Assembly (NCBI GenBank): GCA_019752335.1
Contig: JAIEMJ010000030.1
Coordinates: 212,597-276,596, forward strand
Source of the DNA: Bryobacteraceae bacterium
GTDB lineage: Bacteria > Acidobacteriota > Terriglobia > Bryobacterales > Bryobacteraceae
DNA: 64,000 bases
Direction: 5' to 3'
This document shows, piece by piece, positions 25,219 through 33,658 of this stretch. The number at the start of each line of letters is the position of its first letter. The first letter of the stretch is position 1. The notes below the pieces were generated by a model, which was not told where the DNA came from, did not search any database, and saw nothing but the letters and a program-made list of their open reading frames with translations. The position numbers and the translations under genes were made by a program.

Positions 25219-26686
25219 TGCACTGGCGGAATTGGCGGGCGCTGAGCAGCAAGATGAGGCGATTCAGCTAAGTGAGTTCCAACACCGCGCTTGCTGTGTC
25301 CCTGAAGACTTCAACCTTGCCCTGACGGGGTCGCGTGGTGGCGGCAAGTCGTTCCTGATGGCCATCCTCATCATGCGTCACATCGTGAAGTTTGGGGACA
25401 AGGCCAGGGTGCTGTTCGTTCGGCAATCGCACGCCGGATGCGAAGACTTTGTGATGATCTGCCGGTCGCTGTTCGGGCGAGTCTGGGGCGCGGCGGTCAG
25501 GTACAACTCGCAATCAGGCATCTGGCATGGATTTCCTGGTGGTGGATCGGTTGAGGTGTCGCAATTGAGCAATCATGGCGAGTACCAAAAATTTCAGGGG
25601 CGAAGCTTCACGCTGATCTGTGTTGATGAGGCCGGCCAATTCAGCACCGATGAGTTGCCGTCCTTACTCCGCTCCAACTTGCGCGGTGATCTGTCTGTAC
25701 CCAAGCGCATGATCGTGGCGTCAAACCCATGCGGCGTGGGTCACACGTGGGTTTACCGCAAGCACGTCTTGAGGGCGGTGCCCTGGCATCCATACGAGAC
25801 GGAGGACGGCCAGATGTGGGTGACGGCGCCCAGCCTGTTTGTTGAGAATCCCTTCATCGATGCGGCCCAGTATCGGCGAGACCTCGAAGCGGCATGTAGT
25901 TTCGACGGCGAGTTGCTGCGGGCATTCCGAGATGGCGCTTGGGACGTGGTGCGCGGCGGTGCGTTCTTTGGCGGGTCTTTGGATGAGAAGCGGGTGATGT
26001 TGAAGGCCTGGGATCTTGGGGGAAAGAAGATTCGCGCCTTCCTCAAGCCGAACGTGACGCCAGCGGGCAATGGCATCGTGCTCTGTGAGCCGGACCTCGA
26101 ACCGTGGACGTTCTCGTTGGCACTCGATTGGGGATATTCGGCACCTTGCGTTTGTTACTTGATGGCGAAGTCGCCAGGCGCAACTGTTGATGGGCGCTGG
26201 TATCCGCGTGGGAGCGTCCTGGTGCTGGATGAGGTCTGCACCGCGCGGCCTGGACAGCCACATGTGGGCGCTGAGTTGTCGGTGGAGGACGTTTCGACGT
26301 TGCTCAAAGACATGTGCCGCCGCTGGGGAGTCTCACCGACTGGCGTTTGTGATGACGCGTGCGGCACCCGGAACGACAAGGGCATCTCGATCATGGAGCA
26401 ATTTGCGCGTGCGGGCGTCACCTTCTATGCGGCTGGGAAGGGTAGCAGAATTTCGGGGTGGCAATACATGCGCGAGTTGCTGCTGAACGCCTCATTGGAG
26501 CGGCTCGACAAGCCTGGGCTGTTTGTCTCCGACAAGTGTGGGTATTGGTGGGAAACCGTCCCATTCCTCTCGCGGTCGATGCGCCATCCTGAGGACTTGG
26601 ACGGTATCTGCGACCACGGCGCGGATGCGTGCCGGTATGGGTTGGTGGCGTGGCGATCGAACTCCAGGCCTCAGCGAGGGTTCTGA
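25208..26686 (+). CDS. Terminase large subunit
   Basis: A 492-residue packaging motor with an ATPase and a nuclease half. Walker A is GSRGGGKS (residues 41-48) and Walker B FTLICVDEAGQF with Asp140-Glu141. A coupling motif IVASNPCGVGHT follows near 170. The nuclease domain has acidic residues Asp307 (SLALDWGYSAP), Asp382/383 (VCDDACGTRND) and the late Asp in DHGADACRYGLVAW. All catalytic groups of a terminase are therefore visible and the gene looks intact. It overlaps terS by 11 bp and its stop overlaps the next start by 1 bp. TerL without any capsid or portal gene is odd for a prophage. Confidence 0.9.
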   Translation: MRNDALAELAGAEQQDEAIQLSEFQHRACCVPEDFNLALTGSRGGGKSFLMAILIMRHIVKFGDKARVLFVRQSHAGCEDFVMICRSLFGRVWGAAVRYNSQSGIWHGFPGGGSVEVSQLSNHGEYQKFQGRSFTLICVDEAGQFSTDELPSLLRSNLRGDLSVPKRMIVASNPCGVGHTWVYRKHVLRAVPWHPYETEDGQMWVTAPSLFVENPFIDAAQYRRDLEAACSFDGELLRAFRDGAWDVVRGGAFFGGSLDEKRVMLKAWDLGGKKIRAFLKPNVTPAGNGIVLCEPDLEPWTFSLALDWGYSAPCVCYLMAKSPGATVDGRWYPRGSVLVLDEVCTARPGQPHVGAELSVEDVSTLLKDMCRRWGVSPTGVCDDACGTRNDKGISIMEQFARAGVTFYAAGKGSRISGWQYMRELLLNASLERLDKPGLFVSDKCGYWWETVPFLSRSMRHPEDLDGICDHGADACRYGLVAWRSNSRPQRGF

Positions 26687-27030
26687 TGCCAATTCCCCAG
26701 GGCCGCTTTGAAGTCTATTCGGCGCTAGACGACGTCAACATCCTCGAACCCTGCCGGGTGCTGTCGGATGCGGTCGAGGCCACTTGTGATGTATGCCGAT
26801 TCGTTGCCCAGGACGGCCTCCATGCGCCGTCCGTCATCCATGGATTCTTTTGCGGCATTCACTGCCCTATATGCTGTGGCTTGGTCGAGGTGCCTGACGC
26901 GGAGCGAGCCGCGATGGCCTTGAACCGTCAACGGATCACAATGGCGGATGTGGTCTTTGCGAAACGGGAAGCCAAGGCGCGGTACTGGAGGGAACGACAG
27001 CGAGTTGAGTACCGGGGCAAATTGGGCTGA
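26686..27030 (+). CDS. Small Cys-rich protein coupled to TerL
   Basis: A 114-residue protein from ATG 26686, which shares one base with the TerL stop (TGATG), so translation is coupled. A central zinc-binding-like pattern is seen: CDVCRF, then FFCGIHCPICCGLVEVPDAE. The C-terminal part is a basic helix (VFAKREAKARYWRERQRVEY). No family is recognised. A DNA-binding or packaging-accessory role next to the terminase is plausible but unproven. Confidence 0.6.
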   Translation: MPIPQGRFEVYSALDDVNILEPCRVLSDAVEATCDVCRFVAQDGLHAPSVIHGFFCGIHCPICCGLVEVPDAERAAMALNRQRITMADVVFAKREAKARYWRERQRVEYRGKLG

Positions 27031-27140
27031 GGGTGGCCGCGAGTCGGTGAAGGGCTCAGCAGGGCGGTTCGGCTGGCGGCGATGGCGCCCTGGCCACCGG
27101 CAGTGGAGCGCTGGTGGGGTCTATGGGGCGGTGAGGCCGC

Positions 27141-27500
27141 TCAGGACCCAGCTGGTGCATCGGCACACCACACGATCTCGGAAATTCGCACATCAAGGCC
27201 GCGAGGGAACATGTGCGGAAGATTCGACTTCGCATGGCTGAAGTTCGCTGCAGCCGCCAACCCATCCAATGTGCAGTGGTCGCCATGAATCTTGGCGTGC
27301 GTGAAATAGATCACATCGCCCGTTGTCAGCTTGCAGACATAGTCAAACTGATCCATACAGGCCTTCAATAGCGAGGGCGGATAGATGTTTGAGCAACGCT
27401 CGCAAGCTTCAGGCGTGGCCGTCTTCAGCTCGATCCCACACGCAACGCAAGGCATGCTGGTCTTGTCGCGATTTCCCTGGTGAACTTCAAGCTGGTCCAT
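27141..27500 (-). CDS. Zinc-ribbon-like element protein
   Basis: A 119-residue protein from ATG 27500 (MDQLEVHQGNRDKTSMPCVA). An upstream GTG at 27551 is an alternative. The N-terminal region has CVACGIELKTATPEACERC, two CxxC pairs suggestive of a zinc ribbon. The remainder (DYVCKLTTGDVIYFTHAKIH, GDHCTLDGLAAAANFSHAKS) has further Cys and His and a beta-rich look. No family is recognised. It lies convergent with the TerL-coupled gene and just downstream of the origin-like region, with the paired 10-bp repeats 76 bp upstream of its start. Confidence 0.55.
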   Translation of the reverse strand: MDQLEVHQGNRDKTSMPCVACGIELKTATPEACERCSNIYPPSLLKACMDQFDYVCKLTTGDVIYFTHAKIHGDHCTLDGLAAAANFSHAKSNLPHMFPRGLDVRISEIVWCADAPAGS

Positions 27501-27575
27501 TTCGATGAGGATATCAGGTGACCTCCCACAGATCCACCCTACGGTGCCCACGAATCAGGGCTATCTGCGTGAGCG

Positions 27576-27596
27576 CCGTTTCAAAACCGTTTCAAA
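27576..27596 (-). repeat. Paired repeat TTTGAAACGG, internal and inverted copy
   Basis: CCGTTTCAAA occurs twice, 11 bp apart, which is TTTGAAACGG on the minus strand. It is the same motif as the pairs near both ends of the element, here placed upstream of the zinc-ribbon gene and beside the origin-like DNA. Confidence 0.65.
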
Positions 27597-27699
27597 TTCG
27601 GCGCTTGTCGCCGGAATGTGCTCTAATTGTTGGACTTTTCCACCGAGAGCGGCTAACTAATAGTTAGTAGGTCGCCTACTGGCCCTTTTTAAGAACAGT

Positions 27700-27950
27700 C
27701 AATACACACATCACACCGGATTTGGGCGCGCCCTCTGGTGACGGGGGGGGGGTCAAGGGCTCAAAAAGGCGATCTTTCGCCAATCCAAATCCATCCAAAT
27801 CGATCCAATCGGCGAAACAGTGGAATTTGGGTCAGGAAGTTTTTATGAGGTAAAAAATAAAATCGGGAGAGCCGGAATTTTTATTTTTCCCTATAGAAAT
27901 CGGTAGGCCTCAGAAACACTGTTTCGCCGTTTGAACGGAGCTGGAATGGA
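27700..27950. other. Candidate replication origin of the element
   Basis: Gene-free DNA with three origin-like traits. Iteron-like repeats of ATCCAAAT/ATCCAATC fill about 27782-27810. A 13-bp perfect inverted repeat CGGCGAAACAGTG (27810-27822) / CACTGTTTCGCCG (27917-27929) encloses about 94 bp. The enclosed DNA is markedly AT-rich (about 27838-27900). A run of ten G lies at 27743-27752. The prim-pol/helicase gene ends 39 bp beyond. Function is inferred from structure. Confidence 0.5.
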
Positions 27951-27988
27951 CTGGCTCTGCTGGAACGCCGTCTTAAAGCCAGCCCGCG

Positions 27989-30688
27989 TCACATCGGCGG
28001 CTCCTTTGCTCGCAGCCCTCGAACCACCTTCTGGCCGGCTCCGGGTCCGACATAGAACCCAGAGTGGACCAGATCGCGCTCCACATCACTCTTGCGCGGC
28101 TTCCAGTTGATACCTTCCGTCTCGCACCAAGCCTTGAAGCGGGTGTAGAACTCCTGCACATGCTGCTCAATCCCATCCTTCTCCAGTTTCGCCAAATCAA
28201 CCTGGGCGCGCTCCCGCAAGTCCCGCTTATGACGCTCATCAAGGCGGCCATCCTTCGCCAGTTGCAGGTTCAACAGGAGGCCCCCCTCAATCGCCTCACG
28301 AGCCTGCTCAACCGTCTCGCACTGCTGTTCGATGAACGCCACCAGCGGATTGGCGCTCGCCATGAATTCCGCTTTTGCCTTCAGACAGTCCGCTGGTTCC
28401 TTGAATCCGCCACGTGCCTCCAGGCGCTTCAGGCCTTCTATTGCCCGATTGAGCACGCCGGCCAGCTCCGTTGAGATGATCTGTTCAAATAGCTTCCGAT
28501 TGAGATCAACGCCGTCTTTGAACTCATGGGTGAACGGGACCACATGCGCGCGAATTTGCGTTCCTCGACTTAGATCCTTGGAGTACGGGTAGTTGTTGGC
28601 CAGCAGCATCGGCACTACGCTAACCTTGAACTCCCGTGGTTTGCCATAAGGGTCACGCCCCTGGATCAACTTCGCTTCGCTAATCTTCTTCAGAATGCCA
28701 TCAGGCAGGACGGTGTTAGAGTCCACGTCGTCATCAACGAACAGCAGTTTGTTGCACAGATGGGCGATTAAGTACTCGCTGTTTTCCAGCTTTCCGATCC
28801 GGCCAGCATGAACACAGTCTTCTGTGACCAGGGCGGTGATAAGCTCCACCAGCTTACTTTTGCCATTGTTCCCTCTTCCATAGAAGATCAGGTACAGCTT
28901 ATAGTGACGGCGCGGCTGGATGGTGTAGCCGATGATCTCTTCCATATGGCGGCACATTTCCTCCACTGCCTTCGGCCGCGTTTCTTTGGTGCCCGCGTCC
29001 TGGAAGATATCCCGCAATGCCTGGTCGAACATCGGACACTGGGCCTCTGGATCGTAGTTGATGTTTATGCCGTATCGCAGGTAGCTTTCCGGCTGATGAA
29101 GCCGCAACTCCAAGGTGAAGTCGTCTTTGATCCACAGCTCGCCGTTCTTACAGTTGATGACGGGCGGTGGCGGCTGCGTCAGGCGCAGTGGATCTCCTGG
29201 CAAGGCTTGCGTCGCTTCCAGAAGATCGAGCGCTTGTTGAGAAACGGAATTCACCGTGGCATCCAGAGGACCCAGCGCCAGCGTTTGCTCCACGCATAAC
29301 TTGCGGATCTCATCATCATTCTTTACCGGCTCCCAGTACCAGCCGTTATATCTCCAGAATGTCTTGTCGATGGAACGAATTAGCAGCTTCCCATTTCCAA
29401 AATGTTGTTTAAGTACCTGATGCGCAACGATGACACCGTAGTCGCACTGATCCGGTGAACTGGCGCGTTGGAAGGCTGTCATTTCATCCCGCATGGCACC
29501 GATGCCGAATCGATTCGCAGTCTTCCTCTTGATGTCCTTCAGAAAAGGATCTTGATCAATCTGCGGCAAGGTCGCAACAATCGCCAGCAGCGGCCTGAGA
29601 TCATCAGACGTAGCCGTTTCCGTGAGTTCATCCAACAGCCTGCGGGCGGCATCGATATGCGTAGCGCGATCCTGCTTTTGAAACTCAGCGGAAGGCGCCC
29701 AGCCGTTGTCCCTCGCGTGCTGCTTCAGCAATTCAATCGGATGCTCAGTTGGAGTAGTAAAGCTTTCCCATTGCCTCTGCTGGTCTTTCAGTCCACCATA
29801 GCCCTCACCCTTCTCGGCCCACTCGTCCCAAACATCGAATGCCTTGCTCTCACCGCCGATCCAGGGAGCGATGGTCTTCATGACAAAACCGAACTTCATC
29901 CACGTATCCCGCTGGTCTGGCGGAATGGCCTTGAGAAGTTCCTGCACTTGGGCTAGCGTCAGCCGGTCATGAGGAGTATCCGCGATGGTAGATCTGTCCG
30001 AAGTGCCCGGCGAAGGCGCAGCCGCACGCCCAGTCACCATGCGTGACGGGGTGGCGGGCTTGTCCATCAACGTCGCCAACCACTCCGGCAGGTCGCCAAG
30101 TTTGTCCGCTGCTTGCGGCCAGCGGTCGCCATCTTTGAAGGTGTAGCTCTTCCCTGATTCGTGGTTCGAAGGTGGCAGGATCAAGTAGCCACCAACACCG
30201 CGAACGTCAATGTCCTTGCCCACCCGTCCTTCGCTCTTCTGGATGTCTCGCGTGGCTTTCAAGTAGACATGTTCGCCACCGCCTCCAGTCAGCACAGAGA
30301 GCGCTGGTGGTAGTTGGTGACTGGGGTCGGCGAGCAGGCTATCCCACGTTTGCCGGCCAACTTTGGGTAGGCCCGTCTTCTTATTGATGCCGCAGTCAAT
30401 ATCAGTGCCCACCAATCCGCTGATACTTGGGCAGAAGCCGATGTTGTAGTTGGGGTCCTGGGCCCACCAGGCGCGGATCTTGGCTTCGTCTATGGTCGCT
30501 TCGTTGAAGCCGTTTCGGGGGACTGGATGCTTGCCAATCCGTTTGCAGTCTCTGCTTCCGCATGAACAGGACCCATCGTCGCGCACATGGTAGATCGGAA
30601 AGATGTGCCATCCACGGCGGATGTATTCCAGCGCATAGTCAAGATGCGGTTTCGTCATCAGTTCTTTTTTGTTTCTTGCCATAACCAT
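27989..30688 (-). CDS. Prim-pol/D5-type SF3 helicase replication protein
   Basis: About 899 residues from ATG 30688; TTG 30700 and ATG 30682 are alternatives. The N-terminal 230 residues form a bifunctional primase-polymerase domain (ALEYIRRGWHIFPIY, CSCGSRDCKRIGKHP, GLVGTDIDCGI, VLTGGGGEHVYL, GKDIDVRGVGGYLILPPS). A PriCT-2-like segment follows (about 240-330, LTLAQVQELLKAIPPDQRDT). The C-terminal half is D5_N plus SF3 helicase, with Walker A GRGNNGKSKL near residue 604 and Walker B KLLFVDDDVDSN near 650. Such proteins start and unwind replication of phage satellites and plasmids. The origin-like DNA lies immediately beyond its end. Confidence 0.93.
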   Translation of the reverse strand: MVMARNKKELMTKPHLDYALEYIRRGWHIFPIYHVRDDGSCSCGSRDCKRIGKHPVPRNGFNEATIDEAKIRAWWAQDPNYNIGFCPSISGLVGTDIDCGINKKTGLPKVGRQTWDSLLADPSHQLPPALSVLTGGGGEHVYLKATRDIQKSEGRVGKDIDVRGVGGYLILPPSNHESGKSYTFKDGDRWPQAADKLGDLPEWLATLMDKPATPSRMVTGRAAAPSPGTSDRSTIADTPHDRLTLAQVQELLKAIPPDQRDTWMKFGFVMKTIAPWIGGESKAFDVWDEWAEKGEGYGGLKDQQRQWESFTTPTEHPIELLKQHARDNGWAPSAEFQKQDRATHIDAARRLLDELTETATSDDLRPLLAIVATLPQIDQDPFLKDIKRKTANRFGIGAMRDEMTAFQRASSPDQCDYGVIVAHQVLKQHFGNGKLLIRSIDKTFWRYNGWYWEPVKNDDEIRKLCVEQTLALGPLDATVNSVSQQALDLLEATQALPGDPLRLTQPPPPVINCKNGELWIKDDFTLELRLHQPESYLRYGININYDPEAQCPMFDQALRDIFQDAGTKETRPKAVEEMCRHMEEIIGYTIQPRRHYKLYLIFYGRGNNGKSKLVELITALVTEDCVHAGRIGKLENSEYLIAHLCNKLLFVDDDVDSNTVLPDGILKKISEAKLIQGRDPYGKPREFKVSVVPMLLANNYPYSKDLSRGTQIRAHVVPFTHEFKDGVDLNRKLFEQIISTELAGVLNRAIEGLKRLEARGGFKEPADCLKAKAEFMASANPLVAFIEQQCETVEQAREAIEGGLLLNLQLAKDGRLDERHKRDLRERAQVDLAKLEKDGIEQHVQEFYTRFKAWCETEGINWKPRKSDVERDLVHSGFYVGPGAGQKVVRGLRAKEPPM

Positions 30689-30842
30689 CTTTCTGGTCAA
30701 TGGCGGAAAGGCTCCGACTTAGCGAAGGGTTTAGGTGACGCGGGTAGAATAGTGGATGGGAAGCCACTAACGTTTCTTCTGCGTCACCCTCCCAGGTGCA
30801 TTGGACGGAACCGGGCGCGGACTTCTGCTAGAGTCTGCGCCC

Positions 30843-31253
30843 CTATTTTTCCGCCTTGAACCGGCCTCCCTCTTGAAATGCGCGGATATATGCTTCCGCC
30901 TGACCTGGCACATCAAGATAGATGCGCCTCGCGGAATAGCCACCGAATTGAATGAAGGGGCGTCCGCCATCTTCGTGTCGAAACTCCATGCTCCCTAATG
31001 AGCACTGTTTAAAGAGGCCGCAGAGCAGACCTTTGATGAGCGCGCCCTTCAGGGCGTCACGTTGTGAAGGGGAAAACTTCAAGCCGAACCCAGGGCATAA
31101 GTTCTTTGTCTCGATAACCAACAAGCCTAGGCTGTGCAGCTTGTTTATGAAGAGGTCGAACTCAGCAGCGCGCCACCTTTCTTTGACATCGAAATAGACC
31201 CACACATTTCTTCCGGGACGCGGGCGAGGATGAGCTTTGGGGATAATGCGCAT
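30843..31253 (-). CDS. Unknown 136-residue element protein
   Basis: A 136-residue soluble protein starting MRIIPKAHPRPRPGRNVWVY. The alternation of strands and helices with scattered acidic residues (YFDVKERWRAAEFDLFINKL, MEFRHEDGGRPFIQFGGYSA) suggests an alpha/beta domain, but no family is recognised. A nuclease or resolvase is conceivable and unsupported. It lies between the primase gene and the excisionase, and its start is 3 bp from the excisionase stop, so it is probably co-transcribed with it. Confidence 0.5.
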   Translation of the reverse strand: MRIIPKAHPRPRPGRNVWVYFDVKERWRAAEFDLFINKLHSLGLLVIETKNLCPGFGLKFSPSQRDALKGALIKGLLCGLFKQCSLGSMEFRHEDGGRPFIQFGGYSARRIYLDVPGQAEAYIRAFQEGGRFKAEK

Positions 31254-31256
31254 GGC

Positions 31257-31568
31257 CTACTTCTTCCCCTTTCCCGGCTTGGTCGACTGGCGAGACGGAG
31301 TGACGGGCGCGGCCTTCTTCGGCGCGGGCGTCACCGCGTGTTCAGCCATCCAGCGGTCGAGTTCAAGAACGTCATAACGGACATTTGTGGACCATTTGAC
31401 ATACGCAGGTCCGCTGCCATTCATCCGATGGATCGAAAGCGTGCTGTGGCCGACACCAAGATATGCGGCGGCTTCGCGTGAAGTGAGGAAGCGTTTTGGC
31501 CAGGAGCGATTGACGGGCAACGCGGCTTGCGCTTGCGTCTCCATACGCTCTTGTATTGCGGTTGACAT
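31257..31568 (-). CDS. AlpA/excisionase-like DNA-binding protein
   Basis: About 103 residues from ATG 31568 (MSTAIQERMETQAQAALPVN). A longer frame upstream lacks support. The core is a MerR-like winged helix: KRFLTSREAAAYLGVGHSTL followed by HRMNGSGPAYVKWSTNVRYD and VLELDRWMAEH, the standard pattern of AlpA/Xis regulators. The Lys/Pro-rich tail (APVTPSRQSTKPGKGKK) adds non-specific DNA affinity. It likely controls integrase action and early genes of the element. The paired TTTGAAACGG repeats are candidate binding sites for it or for the integrase. Confidence 0.82.
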   Translation of the reverse strand: MSTAIQERMETQAQAALPVNRSWPKRFLTSREAAAYLGVGHSTLSIHRMNGSGPAYVKWSTNVRYDVLELDRWMAEHAVTPAPKKAAPVTPSRQSTKPGKGKK

Positions 31569-31967
31569 GCGAAATCTCCAAGGCCATCTTTCATGGCTGG
31601 ATCGTTCCGTTTCGCCGCTGGGATAAGAAGGGGATCTCCAACGCGCGGGGTTTGCGCTCGTCTTATGACACTTCGGACCTGACCCCTCAACTAAGTGAGT
31701 GGATTTCAAGTCAGAGTTCTAAGCGCTTATTTAACCCGCAACTACATTGGTGGGACTTTTGATGGCCCTCGACCAAGACACTAGGGTCCACTGAGTGACT
31801 GTGCCTTTTGCCCTACATTTTCGTTGGCACAGGCCGCCTAAGCTCCCTCCTGGATTCTTTCATTACTACGATCCAGGGCTGCCTTCGGTCCTGCACCTGG
31901 GAAGGGCAAGCTTCTTTCGAACAATTTCAAAGAACAAAACTAACTCTCTTATCTTATAACCTCGCGC
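31569..31967. other. Gene-free stretch between integrase and excisionase
   Basis: About 400 bp with no convincing reading frame on either strand. It lies upstream of the leftward excisionase/primase genes and after the integrase stop, so it probably carries the promoter for those genes. I see no clear repeat or palindrome. Confidence 0.4.
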
Positions 31968-33272
31968 TCATGAAGCCGACTGTTCTTGCTCGTTGCCATT
32001 TGAACTAAAGCGCGTCGAAACGATCTCTTTCTTTCCGAGCAGTGTGGTAAGATCTGCGCCAATTTTCTCCATGATGGCCTTATCAACCGTCTCCAGCACC
32101 CGCCGAACCGATTCAAGCGTGGGTTCGAAGTACTGATCAGTGATGGAGTCCTTGCAGGCGTGATTGGCGATGAAGCTCACATACTTGTTGGGAGCCACTT
32201 CATAACCGACACTAATGAACGTTCTTCTCAAAGCATGCGGATTTAGCAGTTCAGCGCGGCGCTGCTCCTTGCTTTCCGAGACGTGGCCAGTTCGCGTATG
32301 GGCCGGCCAAACGAACTCGCTGCCAGGGAAGGCCCACTCCTCCGTTGAGAAGGTGCGGACGAACTCCAACACCGTCTTGACCTGTGGACTCATCGGCAGG
32401 TCGAAAGCGGCATCCTCGCCACCCTTGGGTGATGGGAAGTGAATCCGCTCACGCTTGAAATCCACGTCCGCCCACCGCATCGATCGCGTGGCCTCGTCTC
32501 TTTGGCCAGTCAGGAGCATGAACAAACGCATTGCTCGCCGGATCGGATTGGAAACGGTGATCAAAGCCTCGCCCCAAGCCTCGAAGCCATCCTCACCAAT
32601 GCGGCGGTCACGCCGCTTCAGCCGGTGCCACCGGATGACTCCCTCGCGGGTGACGGGGTTCGGCGGAAGCTCCATCGCCAGCGCGAGCATGCCGTTGTAG
32701 GAAGCGCTCAGCGTCCGCATCACGCCGTTCGCGGTCGCCTTGCCGCAGGCCTTGGTGAGTTCGAGGTGAACGTTGCGAACGAGAGTGGGCTTGTTGCCGA
32801 TCTCGGAGAGCGGGAGATGGCCGATGACAGTCCAGGTCACCTTGCGGTTCGCGTCCGCCATCTTGCGCCTGGCATCGGGTGTCGGGTCCAGGTAGTGGTC
32901 CAAATGGTACCGATAGCCCTGAATTGTTCGAGGCCGGAGGTCGGTAGCGCCTTTCAAGTACTCCTCGATGGCTGCCCGCACAGTCAGGTTGGGCTTGCGC
33001 GCCGCGTGAGGGTTCTGCCCCAGCTCCATCTTCCGCAATTGGTCCTTGGCCAAGTCTCGCGCTTCCTGGACGCTGACGGCTGGGAAGTGACCGAGCTTCT
33101 TCCGAGCGGTCTTGCGGATGCCCGTCTCGGGATTCTTCACCTCGCGTTGGCATACCCAAGTTTTCACCCGCTTCTGTGCGATGAGGATGAGACCAGTGAC
33201 GCGGTCATCACAAAGGAATTCGCCCGGCTTGGCGCGTTCGGCGCGCTCCTGGGTCAGACGTTCAATCGCCAT
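31968..33272 (-). CDS. int: Tyrosine-type integrase
   Basis: A 434-residue site-specific recombinase. The N-terminal arm-binding part (AARKKLGHFPAVSVQEARDL) and SAM-like core-binding part (TVRAAIEEYLKGATDLRPRT) precede the catalytic domain with Arg258 (LTGQRDEATR), His346 and Arg349 (NPHALRRTF), His371 (ANHACKDS) and nucleophile Tyr381 (DQYFEP). The gene reads leftward beside the right attachment repeat, as usual for tRNA-targeting islands. Paired TTTGAAACGG repeats occupy the 50 bp upstream of its start. It should integrate and, with the AlpA-like protein, excise the element at tRNA-Thr. Confidence 0.95.
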   Translation of the reverse strand: MAIERLTQERAERAKPGEFLCDDRVTGLILIAQKRVKTWVCQREVKNPETGIRKTARKKLGHFPAVSVQEARDLAKDQLRKMELGQNPHAARKPNLTVRAAIEEYLKGATDLRPRTIQGYRYHLDHYLDPTPDARRKMADANRKVTWTVIGHLPLSEIGNKPTLVRNVHLELTKACGKATANGVMRTLSASYNGMLALAMELPPNPVTREGVIRWHRLKRRDRRIGEDGFEAWGEALITVSNPIRRAMRLFMLLTGQRDEATRSMRWADVDFKRERIHFPSPKGGEDAAFDLPMSPQVKTVLEFVRTFSTEEWAFPGSEFVWPAHTRTGHVSESKEQRRAELLNPHALRRTFISVGYEVAPNKYVSFIANHACKDSITDQYFEPTLESVRRVLETVDKAIMEKIGADLTTLLGKKEIVSTRFSSNGNEQEQSAS

Positions 33273-33302
33273 GGGACACTCCCGGTTCGATGGGCGGGCA
33301 AA

Positions 33303-33324
33303 TTTGAAACGGAATTTGAAACGG
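33303..33324 (+). repeat. Paired direct repeat TTTGAAACGG, right end
   Basis: Two copies of TTTGAAACGG spaced 12 bp, matching the left-end pair in sequence, spacing and orientation. They lie just upstream of the integrase start, so they may be both recombination arm sites and an integrase operator. Confidence 0.7.
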
Positions 33325-33455
33325 CTTTGGGTGAGCGTCCAAGGCCGCAGCGAATCAATCGCTTACCGCGAATCTGTCGGTATTATACTGAAAATGAAGC
33401 ACTTAGGCAAATCCAGGCAAGTCGGGCCGAATCGCTAAAAATGCGGCAATTCCTA

Positions 33456-33504
33456 ATTCGTAATCAGCAGGTCGCCAGTTCGATCCTGGCGGGTGGCTCC
33501 AGAA
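33456..33504 (+). repeat. Attachment-site repeat, right copy (tRNA-Thr 3' fragment)
   Basis: A 49-bp copy of the tRNA-Thr 3' end, identical by eye to 21020-21068. It is only the 3' half and cannot fold into a tRNA. It marks the right boundary of the element. Confidence 0.95.
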
Positions 33505-33517
33505 AAATCAAGAGTTT

Positions 33518-33550
33518 ACGGGCGATTCGGCAATACGCTGAATCGCCCGT
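33518..33550 (+). terminator. Hairpin beyond the right attachment repeat
   Basis: Perfect 11-bp stem ACGGGCGATTC / GAATCGCCCGT with an 11-nt loop, followed by TTCACTTCT. This is probably the original terminator of tRNA-Thr, displaced by the element. Confidence 0.7.
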
Positions 33551-33658
33551 TTCACTTCTATCGGGCCTATCGAGGGATTCCTGCACGAAAATAGGCCCGT
33601 ATAGGTTGATCGAGGTTCGGCGCGTGGCAAGCGGCCTGAGGCGCTACATTGAAAAGGC

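Larger units (their letters stand above)
21020..33504. mobile_element. 12.5 kb tRNA-Thr-integrated element, phage-satellite-like
   Basis: The element is bounded by 49-bp direct repeats of the tRNA-Thr 3' end. Gene order is PD-(D/E)XK-like protein and four unknown genes (leftward), TerS, TerL and a Zn-binding-like protein (rightward), then a zinc-ribbon protein, origin-like DNA, prim-pol/D5 helicase, unknown, AlpA-like excisionase and tyrosine integrase (leftward). Integration, replication and DNA-packaging functions are present. No portal, protease, capsid, tail or lysis gene can be recognised. That fits a satellite relying on a helper phage, or a reduced prophage. Base composition is visibly less GC-rich than the flanks, most strongly in the PD-(D/E)XK gene. 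Confidence 0.88.

Noticed and set aside
33456-33504. Second tRNA-Thr
   Set aside because: It contains only the 3' half from the anticodon loop on, so it is an attachment copy and not a gene.
32439-33658. N-terminal two-thirds of a long plus-strand frame running to 34289
   Set aside because: This part is antisense to the integrase and crosses the attachment repeat. Only the last portion, belonging to the broken nuclease, is meaningful.
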